From Bacteroidales bacterium (GTDB lineage Bacteria; Bacteroidota; Bacteroidia; Bacteroidales; JALTDM01), in assembly GCA_027074135.1 (NCBI GenBank), contig JALTDM010000334.1:1-5239 (forward strand): 5,239 bases of DNA, in the 5' to 3' direction. Of this stretch, positions 1-5,239 are shown piece by piece. The translations under genes were made by a program, and so were the position numbers. Position 1 is the stretch's first letter, and every line of letters starts with the position of its first letter. Under the pieces are notes generated by a model that saw only the letters and a program-made list of their open reading frames with translations, ran no database searches and was not told the origin of the DNA.

Positions 1-7
1 ACTTTGC
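1..7 (+). promoter_or_regulatory. Truncated -7 promoter box for the peptidase gene
   Basis: The window opens with ACTTTGC, which matches the right part of the Bacteroidota -7 consensus TAnnTTTG; the TA would lie just off the left edge. The TTTG at 3-6 is 16 nt from the ATG at 23. The mnmE promoter in this window has nearly the same layout (TAACTTTGC, then an A-rich leader, 14 nt to its ATG). The missing two bases keep this tentative. Confidence 0.5.
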
Positions 8-22
8 TAAAAATTGTTTATT

Positions 23-3000
23 ATGAGAAAGATACTTGCTTTACTGTTATATTTAATTGTGGTTAATTCTTTGTTTTCGCAAAGTGTACCGCTTGTTAAT
101 CATAAAATCAGTGCAACTGTTAACCCTGATAATTCCGAACTTGTAGTAGTAGATACTTTGATATTGCCGAAAAATTCTCCTCGGGAATTCTGGCTAAATG
201 CCGAATTGGAGCCTAAATCATTGACTAAAGGAATTTCTTTGTTGAAATTAAAAGATCATGCAAAGGCTTATGATGTAGGGATGGATAGAGATGACAATGG
301 AGAAAAGAGTGAGCTGGATTTGAACTTGTGGGAAATAAAAGGAAATGGGAATGTAATTGTTTTGACATATAAAGGCAAAATAAATAATCCTGTATCGCAA
401 GGGAAAGAAAATTATCAGCGAGGGTTTGCACAGACTCCCGGAATTATTTGTGACAAAGGTGTATATCTTGCCGGTTCGACTTATTGGGTGCCTACTTTCG
501 AAAACAATCTGGTAACTTTCACATTAACAACGAAACTACCTGCCGGGTGGAAATCAGTGTCAATAGGTAAGCGAGTGTACACCGGAAATATTGGGAAAAA
601 TCACATAGACACATGGAGGTGTAATAAGCCTGAAGAAGAAATTTTTTTGATAGCTGCAAAATTTTACGAATACAGTTACAAGATGAATAACGGGGTGGAA
701 GATATGGCTTTTCTCCGCGAACCTGACGAAGGACTTGCAAACAAATACCTTGAAGTTACCGAGCAATATATGAATATGGATAACGAGATGTTGGGAACTT
801 ATCCTTATACGAAATTTGCATTGGTTGAAAATTTTTGGGAAACAGGTTATGGAATGCCTTCATTTACTCTACTTGGCGAAAAAATTATAAGATTCCCGTT
901 CATTCTGCATTCGTCTTATCCGCACGAACTTTTGCATAACTGGTGGGGAAACGGAGTATTTGTTGATTTTTCTGAAGGTAATTGGTGTGAAGGGATAACA
1001 GCTTTTATGGCAGATCATCTTATCAAAGAGCAACACGGGCAAGGAGAGGAATATCGTAGAAATACATTGCAAAAATTCACGAATTTGGTGAATCCGTCCA
1101 ATGATTTTCCACTCACAAAATTTGTTGGAAGGTACGATGGACCAAGCGAAGCTATTGGTTATGGAAAAGCACTTATGATGTGGCAAATGCTTCGCAGAAA
1201 AGTAGGAGATAAAACATTTTTGAGTGGAATGAGAGATTTTTATAAAAACAATAAATTCCGCCGTGCAACTTATTCCGATATACAAAAATCAATTGAGAAG
1301 GTTTCGGGGATGGATTTGTCGGACTTCTTCAAACAATGGACAACTCGAACAGGTGCTCCAAAAATTAGTATAAAATCAGTTTCTACCGATAGGTTCAATA
1401 ACCAATATAGAGTTTTTCTTACACTTCAACAATCACAATCGCAACCGGCTTTTGTAGTTGATATACCTGTAATGATAGCAACAAAGAAAGGGCTGCAGAC
1501 TTTTGTGGTAAATATGTCTGCCAAAGAACAAAATTATCAATTTACACTTGATGAAAAACCTCTGAAACTTGCTGTGGATCCGCAATATGATGTGTTTAGG
1601 ATACTGGATCCCAATGAAGTGCCGCCTACTCTTTCAAAAATATGGGGTAGTAAAAACAATATTTTTGTTTTGCCCGGTGCAGCAAACAAAGAACAATTTG
1701 ATGCTTACAAAAAGTTTGCAGAAGAATGGATAAAAGCAGATGATGATAATTTTGAAATAGTTTCGGATAAGGATTTGAAAGAATTACCCAAAGACAAAAC
1801 AGTTTGGATACTCGGGTTTGAAAACAAATTTGCAGGAGATATAAACGAAGGACTAAAGAAAAACCATTCTTCCATTTTAAAGGATTCTGTGGTTTTGGCG
1901 GGGAAAAGTTATGCCAAGAAAAACAATAGTTTTGTTTTTACCCTGTTTGACAAAAATGATGTTACACGCCAATTAATTTTTATTGCATTTGACAATCAGA
2001 ACGCTATAGACGGATTGGTTCGCAAGCTGCCACATTACGGCAAATACAGTTATTTGGCTTTCAATGGTGCCGAACCTACCAATATAGCAAAGGGCGAATG
2101 GCCTGTTTTACATTCTCCTATGGTTAAAGTTTTTGATCCGTCGGGAGAAAAAATTGTTATGAAAGAGCCTCGTCAAGCGCTTGGAACATTAAAACCCGTT
2201 TTCTCTGAAAAGCGGATGATGGAAACAATTAAATTTTTGTCATCTAAAGATCTGAAAGGGCGAGGTTTGGGTACACCCGAACTGGAAAAGGCGGCAAATT
2301 ATATTGCAAAAGCGTTCAAAGAAGCAGGATTGCAACCGCTTAGCGGTTCTTATTTCCAAAAATTTGAACATAAATTTAAGGACAAAGGCACATTGCCTGT
2401 TATCAATGTTGTTGGTATAATTCCGGGTACCGATCCTGCTTACAAAGATGCTCCCGTGGTAATCTCGGCTCATTACGATCATTTGGGATTGGGTTGGCCT
2501 GATGTGCACAAAGGCGACGAAGGAAAGATCCATCCGGGAGCAGACGACAATGCCAGTGGAGTAGCTATTCTTATTGAATTGGCAAGAAATATGGCAAAAA
2601 CAGTGAAGCCTAAACGCACTATTGTTTTTCTTGCATGTTCGGGAGAAGAAGCAGGGCTTATAGGTTCCCGTTATTTTGTCGCTCATCGTAAAGATTATTT
2701 CAAAAAGGAAATTTTTGCTGATGTAAATTTGGATACAGACGGAAGTTTGTTCGGCAAAAAGATTCTTGTACTGAATGGCAATACTGCAAAAGAATGGAAA
2801 TTTATTTTTATGGGAACCGATTACACCACAGGAATAAAGTCTGAAGTAATAAACAAACAATTGGATGCAAGCGACCAATTTGCTTTTATAGAACAGAATA
2901 TTCCTGCTGTTCAGTTGTTTACGGGTGCTACGGAAAATTATCACAGACCGACAGATACTTATGATAAAATCGATGGGGAAGGATTGGTAAAAGTTGCAAC

Positions 3001-3379
3001 TGTTGCAAAAGAAGTAATTGAATATCTTGCCGATAGAACGGATCCGATGGTGTTTACGGGTGATAATGAAAAAAGTAAACGTTCTTTGTCTAAAGCATCA
3101 AGAAAGAACAGAAAAGTAGCTACAGGTACGGTTCCTGCTTTTGCTTATACCGGAAAAGGTGTTAAAATAGGCGGTGTGATTCCGGGGTCTCCTGCAGAAA
3201 AAGCGGGTTTGAAAAAAGGTGATATCATAGTAGCTTTCTACGGTAAAGATGTGTCGGATTTGAGGACATATTCGGATTTGTTGAAACAACATTCGCCCGG
3301 TGATGTAGTCAAAATTACTGTTTTGAGGGGAAAAAAGAAAAATAAAATTACTGTATCGTTGACCCTGGAAGCAAGGTAA
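23..3379 (+). CDS. Secreted dual metallopeptidase: M1-like domain, linker domain, M28 domain and PDZ domain
   Basis: Predicted periplasmic or cell-envelope zinc peptidase of 1118 residues that probably trims peptides; substrate unknown. Residues 1-19 look like a Sec signal peptide (MRK, then a hydrophobic core, likely cut S19|Q20); there is no lipobox cysteine. The M1-like domain (about 20-510) has zinc motif HELLH 301-305 with third ligand E323 and likely catalytic Y380; the usual GAMEN element is replaced by GYGMPS (275-280). An alpha/beta region (about 538-697) ends in YGKYSYLAF. The M28 domain (about 730-1005) keeps all expected zinc and catalytic residues by comparison with Aeromonas aminopeptidase: H817, D841, E875/E876, D904, H974, with D819 in HYDH. 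A Lys/Arg-rich linker (1018-1031) leads to a PDZ domain (about 1035-1115). I chose the ATG at 23 over the in-frame TTG at 14: it gives a normal signal peptide, and the TTG lies where transcription probably starts. It converges on mnmE. No type IX sorting domain is seen. The family call is strong; substrate and activity are inferred. Confidence 0.93.
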   Translation: MRKILALLLYLIVVNSLFSQSVPLVNHKISATVNPDNSELVVVDTLILPKNSPREFWLNAELEPKSLTKGISLLKLKDHAKAYDVGMDRDDNGEKSELDLNLWEIKGNGNVIVLTYKGKINNPVSQGKENYQRGFAQTPGIICDKGVYLAGSTYWVPTFENNLVTFTLTTKLPAGWKSVSIGKRVYTGNIGKNHIDTWRCNKPEEEIFLIAAKFYEYSYKMNNGVEDMAFLREPDEGLANKYLEVTEQYMNMDNEMLGTYPYTKFALVENFWETGYGMPSFTLLGEKIIRFPFILHSSYPHELLHNWWGNGVFVDFSEGNWCEGITAFMADHLIKEQHGQGEEYRRNTLQKFTNLVNPSNDFPLTKFVGRYDGPSEAIGYGKALMMWQMLRRKVGDKTFLSGMRDFYKNNKFRRATYSDIQKSIEKVSGMDLSDFFKQWTTRTGAPKISIKSVSTDRFNNQYRVFLTLQQSQSQPAFVVDIPVMIATKKGLQTFVVNMSAKEQNYQFTLDEKPLKLAVDPQYDVFRILDPNEVPPTLSKIWGSKNNIFVLPGAANKEQFDAYKKFAEEWIKADDDNFEIVSDKDLKELPKDKTVWILGFENKFAGDINEGLKKNHSSILKDSVVLAGKSYAKKNNSFVFTLFDKNDVTRQLIFIAFDNQNAIDGLVRKLPHYGKYSYLAFNGAEPTNIAKGEWPVLHSPMVKVFDPSGEKIVMKEPRQALGTLKPVFSEKRMMETIKFLSSKDLKGRGLGTPELEKAANYIAKAFKEAGLQPLSGSYFQKFEHKFKDKGTLPVINVVGIIPGTDPAYKDAPVVISAHYDHLGLGWPDVHKGDEGKIHPGADDNASGVAILIELARNMAKTVKPKRTIVFLACSGEEAGLIGSRYFVAHRKDYFKKEIFADVNLDTDGSLFGKKILVLNGNTAKEWKFIFMGTDYTTGIKSEVINKQLDASDQFAFIEQNIPAVQLFTGATENYHRPTDTYDKIDGEGLVKVATVAKEVIEYLADRTDPMVFTGDNEKSKRSLSKASRKNRKVATGTVPAFAYTGKGVKIGGVIPGSPAEKAGLKKGDIIVAFYGKDVSDLRTYSDLLKQHSPGDVVKITVLRGKKKNKITVSLTLEAR

Positions 3380-3381
3380 TA

Positions 3382-3399
3382 CGGGAAATTTATTTCCCG
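3382..3399. terminator. Inverted repeat between convergent genes, possible bidirectional terminator
   Basis: CGGGAAAT (3382-3389) and ATTTCCCG (3392-3399) are perfect reverse complements around a 2-nt centre; in RNA this would be a 7-bp stem with a 4-nt loop. It begins 3 bp after the peptidase stop and contains the mnmE stop codon and its last two codons. Neither side has a clear U tract, so intrinsic termination may be weak. Its place between tail-to-tail genes makes a role in ending or stabilising both transcripts plausible. Confidence 0.5.
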
Positions 3400-4787
3400 A
3401 TACAAAACTTTGAAAAAATATTGCCGAGTAGGTCATCGGTGGTTATTTCACCTGATATTTCACCGAGGTAAAACATTATTTGTTTTAGTTCTTGGGTGAG
3501 TAAATCTGTAGGGAGTTCCATTTCCAAGCCTTTTTTCACTTCAACTATTGAGTTTTTAATGTTTGTGAGAGCTTGATAGTGCCTTTGGTTTATGGCAAAT
3601 GTTTCTTCTTCAAAGAATTTACCTATTCCCGAAGTAGAAATTATTGCATTGTTTATTTCCGTGAGATAAGATTTGTCTTTTGCAGAAATTTTCAAATAAT
3701 TTAATCCTTTGTCTGACAAGAATTTTTCAAGGCTTTTTATTTCACCGTCAGAAGCTTTGTCTATTTTGTTGATGAATACTAGAATTTTGCTCCCTTCTAC
3801 GCTGTTTGAAATAACATTTTCTATGTGTTTAATGTTTTCGTTTAAATCTTGGGTCGGGTCTGCCACAACGATGTTCAAAAGTGCTTTTTTTATTGCTTGA
3901 AGACTTCTTTCTATGCCTAGATTTTCAACAACATCATTTGTTTCGCGTATGCCTGCCGTATCAATAAGGCGGAATCTCACACCATCGATATTTATTACAT
4001 CTTCTACAATGTCGCGGGTAGTGCCGGGAATTTCCGAAACTATGGCTTTGTTTTCGTTAAGCAGCAGGTTAAGCAAGGTTGATTTACCAACATTCGGTAT
4101 TCCGGTAATGGCTACTGGCACACCTTCTTTTATTGCATTGCCGAGTTTAAAGTTTTTTATCAGGTTATCTGTCCATTCTTCTATTTGGGTAATTATTCCG
4201 ATAAGTTCGCTCCTGTCGGCAAATTCAACATCTTCTTCCGAAAAGTCAAGTTCCAATTCAATGAGCGAAAGAAGGTCTATAAGTTTTTGCCTTAGGTTGT
4301 TTATTTGTTTCGAAAAATCGCCTTTTAGTTGCTTTATTGCAAGCGTAGCGGCGGCTTTAGATTTGCTGGAAATAAGGTCTGCCACTCCTTCGGCTTGTGC
4401 AAGGTCTATCTTGTGATTCAAAAATGCCCGCATCGTAAATTCGCCTGGTTGGGCAAGTGTAGCACCGTTGTTTATAAGTAGTTGAACAATCTTTTTTTGA
4501 ATGTATATGGAGCCGTGGCAAAAAATTTCTGCAGAATCTTCGCCTGTATATGAGTGCGGCGATTTGTATATCGCAACAAGAACTTCATCTACGGTTTCGC
4601 CATTTTCTTTTATTTCGCCGTAATGTAAAGTATGAGTACCGGCTTTTGACAAATCTTTGTTTTTTGAGGCGGAAACAAATATTTTTCCGACGATTTTGAA
4701 AGTTTCATCACCGCTAATACGAATGACGGCAATTGCTCCTTCTCTGGTTGGGGTTGCTATGGCACAAATTGTATTGTGGAAGTTCAT
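3390..4787 (-). CDS. mnmE: tRNA uridine-5-carboxymethylaminomethyl(34) synthesis GTPase MnmE
   Basis: MnmE acts with MnmG in the cytoplasm to install the (carboxymethyl)aminomethyl group at C5 of wobble uridine 34 in certain tRNAs, using a methylene-tetrahydrofolate carbon and GTP hydrolysis. The 465 residues are close to the usual length (E. coli about 454). The N-terminal folate-binding/dimerisation domain (about 1-120) runs into the conserved PGEFTMRAFLN stretch (114-124), then the helical domain. The inserted G domain shows G1 GIPNVGKS 229-236 (N232 matches the potassium-binding Asn), switch I GTTRD 255-259, G3 DTAG 276-279, E288 at the position of E. coli catalytic Glu282, G4 NKID 340-343 and SAK 368-370. 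The C-terminal FCIGK (461-465) carries the family's essential cysteine, C462. The ATG at 4787 is preceded by a good -7 box and no Shine-Dalgarno. It is convergent with the peptidase gene and divergent from atl; mnmG is not in the window. The gene looks intact. Confidence 0.98.
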   Translation of the reverse strand: MNFHNTICAIATPTREGAIAVIRISGDETFKIVGKIFVSASKNKDLSKAGTHTLHYGEIKENGETVDEVLVAIYKSPHSYTGEDSAEIFCHGSIYIQKKIVQLLINNGATLAQPGEFTMRAFLNHKIDLAQAEGVADLISSKSKAAATLAIKQLKGDFSKQINNLRQKLIDLLSLIELELDFSEEDVEFADRSELIGIITQIEEWTDNLIKNFKLGNAIKEGVPVAITGIPNVGKSTLLNLLLNENKAIVSEIPGTTRDIVEDVINIDGVRFRLIDTAGIRETNDVVENLGIERSLQAIKKALLNIVVADPTQDLNENIKHIENVISNSVEGSKILVFINKIDKASDGEIKSLEKFLSDKGLNYLKISAKDKSYLTEINNAIISTSGIGKFFEEETFAINQRHYQALTNIKNSIVEVKKGLEMELPTDLLTQELKQIMFYLGEISGEITTDDLLGNIFSKFCIGK

Positions 4788-4797
4788 ATTTTAATTT

Positions 4798-4831
4798 TTT
4801 GCAAAGTTAATCACAAGATTTAATAAATTTG
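4798..4831 (+). promoter_or_regulatory. atl promoter: -33 TTTG and -7 TAAATTTG
   Basis: TTTG at 4798-4801 and TAAATTTG at 4824-4831 are separated by 22 bp, which fits the Bacteroidota TTG-N(17-23)-TAnnTTTG pattern at its long end. The -7 box ends 23 nt before the atl ATG. The -33 TTTG is the other half of the palindrome TTTGCAAA (4798-4805), whose right half belongs to the mnmE -7 box. The two promoters therefore physically overlap. Confidence 0.6.
4802..4809 (-). promoter_or_regulatory. mnmE promoter -7 box (TAACTTTG)
   Basis: Read on the minus strand this is TAACTTTG, a perfect match to the Bacteroidota TAnnTTTG box, followed by C. It lies 14 nt upstream of the mnmE ATG, so the leader is only a few A/T-rich bases and translation would not use a Shine-Dalgarno. 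I do not find a TTG-type -33 element at 17-23 nt upstream, so the upstream half is weak or replaced by an activator. Confidence 0.65.
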
Positions 4832-4854
4832 TATTTGGCACTGAATTGTAAGGT

Positions 4855-5187
4855 ATGAACTTTTTTGAGCGTGTTTATGATGTGGTAAAGCAAATTCCCG
4901 AAGGGAAGGTTACAACTTACGGAGCCATTGCCGAATGTTTGGGTGTGGCTGCAAGTGCAAGAGCTGTAGGCTGGGCGCTAAACAAGTCTTTTTCTTCGTC
5001 GGAATTTATACCTGCCCACCGTGTAGTAAACAGAAACGGCTGCCTTACAGGGAAAATACATTTTCCTACACCGTATATGATGCAAGAATTACTGGAAGCT
5101 GAAGGTATAAAGGTGGAAAACGATTGTATTGTGGATTTTGAAAAACACTTTTGGGTGCCGTGCAACAAAAAAGGCCGCCAGTTTTAG
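4855..5187 (+). CDS. Alkyltransferase-like protein (Atl), MGMT family without the acceptor cysteine
   Basis: A DNA-binding homologue of the C-terminal domain of O6-methylguanine-DNA methyltransferase. At 110 residues it is the normal size for an Atl. Features of the fold are visible: TTYG 20-23 with the conserved nucleotide-flipping Tyr (Y22), ASARAVGWAL 33-42 with the arginine finger (R36), and the active-site block PAHRVVNRNG 53-62 followed by LTG 64-66. MGMT has PCHRV; here the Cys is A54, so alkyl transfer is not expected. Known Atl proteins (S. pombe Atl1, E. coli YbaZ with Trp, a Thermus homologue with Ala) bind O6-alkylguanine and are linked to nucleotide excision repair. That role is inferred here. 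C63, C91 and C103 are not at the acceptor position. The ATG at 4855 has AAGG only 1 nt away, too close for a Shine-Dalgarno. It is divergent from mnmE, with no repair gene alongside. Automatic annotation may wrongly call it a methyltransferase. Confidence 0.9.
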   Translation: MNFFERVYDVVKQIPEGKVTTYGAIAECLGVAASARAVGWALNKSFSSSEFIPAHRVVNRNGCLTGKIHFPTPYMMQELLEAEGIKVENDCIVDFEKHFWVPCNKKGRQF

Positions 5188-5195
5188 GCGACCTT
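5171..5195 (-). terminator. Stem-loop with U tract on the minus strand, overlapping the atl stop codon
   Basis: AAGGCCGCC (5171-5179) pairs with GGCGACCTT (5187-5195) with one C-A mismatch, around a 7-nt loop. The last base of the atl TAG is in the right arm. On the minus strand the stem is followed by a run of six U (A6 at 5167-5172), the classic intrinsic terminator layout for transcripts entering from the right. On the plus strand only a weak UUAUAUU follows, so it may also serve atl less efficiently. Confidence 0.6.
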
Positions 5196-5205
5196 ATATT
5201 GAGTA

Positions 5206-5239
5206 TTATTTTCCTGATGGTTTTAATCTGTTTTTGAAC
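5206..5239 (-). CDS. Possible C-terminal end of a minus-strand gene (partial)
   Basis: One minus-strand frame reads FKNRLKPSGK and then a TAA at 5206-5208, entering from beyond the right edge. The composition looks like an ordinary basic protein tail. The support is positional: the stop lies just before a stem-loop whose U tract is oriented to end minus-strand transcription. Ten codons are too few to assign a family, and chance reading is possible. Confidence 0.35.
   Translation of the reverse strand, partial: FKNRLKPSGK

Noticed and set aside
14..22. TTG at 14 as the start of the peptidase gene, adding three residues
   Set aside because: It lies only 7 nt past the TTTG of the probable -7 box, around the transcription start. 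The ATG at 23 gives a standard MRK signal peptide.
869..1285. 138-codon minus-strand open frame inside the M1 region
   Set aside because: It is a mirror of the conserved zinc-motif coding region, with no promoter or family resemblance.
2240..2944. 234-codon minus-strand open frame inside the M28 region
   Set aside because: It is fully antisense to the conserved M28 active-site coding sequence. The translation is rich in Cys, Phe and Ser and shows no recognisable domain.
3125..3367. Type IX secretion sorting domain at the peptidase C-terminus
   Set aside because: The C-terminal segment has the GVIPGSPAEKAGLKKGD pattern and length of a PDZ domain, not a sorting beta-sandwich.
3098..3436. 112-codon minus-strand open frame across the convergent junction
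   Set aside because: It overlaps both the PDZ coding end and the mnmE 3' end, which are clear genes in other frames.
3913..4416. 167-codon plus-strand open frame inside mnmE
   Set aside because: It is antisense to the G domain. Its Ser-rich composition is an artefact of the opposing codons.
4850..4853. AAGG before the atl ATG as a Shine-Dalgarno
   Set aside because: The spacing of 1 nt is too short to position the ribosome. The other starts here also lack such sites.
4855..5187. Active O6-methylguanine-DNA methyltransferase
   Set aside because: The acceptor cysteine is alanine (PAHRV), so the alkyl-transfer reaction cannot occur at that site.
1..5239. Multi-gene defence, mobile or otherwise undescribed system
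   Set aside because: The genes are in alternating orientations, belong to unrelated housekeeping or peptidase families, and lack repeats, integrases or toxin-like small genes.

Overview
This AT-rich window most likely comes from a member of the Bacteroidota (Bacteroidales-like). The basis is the promoter grammar: -7 boxes of the form TAnnTTTG, very short A/T-rich leaders and no Shine-Dalgarno sequences. The protein types fit too: an M1-like/M28 metallopeptidase with a signal peptide ending in a Ser-Gln junction, and a cysteine-less MGMT homologue. I cannot assign a genus from sequence alone.

Layout, left to right. (1) Positions 23-3379 (+) encode a secreted protein of 1118 residues. It carries an M1-like zinc peptidase domain, an alpha/beta linker domain, an M28 zinc peptidase domain and a C-terminal PDZ domain. 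(2) A 10-bp convergent gap follows, with an 8-bp perfect inverted repeat that overlaps the stop codon of the opposing gene. (3) Positions 3390-4787 (-) encode MnmE, the tRNA U34-modifying GTPase, complete and with all G motifs. (4) A 67-bp divergent intergenic region (4788-4854) holds two back-to-back promoters that share an 8-bp palindrome. (5) Positions 4855-5187 (+) encode a small alkyltransferase-like protein (Atl) in which the MGMT acceptor cysteine is alanine. (6) A stem-loop sits on the Atl stop codon, followed by what may be the last ten codons of a further minus-strand gene running off the right edge.

The genes alternate in orientation (+, -, +, probably -), so none of them share an operon. 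They represent three separate jobs: extracytoplasmic peptide degradation, tRNA wobble modification and detection of O6-alkylguanine damage. The coding density is very high. I see no mobile element, CRISPR array, RNA gene or obvious undescribed multi-gene system. The most unusual items are the two-peptidase fusion with its altered M1 substrate motif, and the interlocked divergent promoter.
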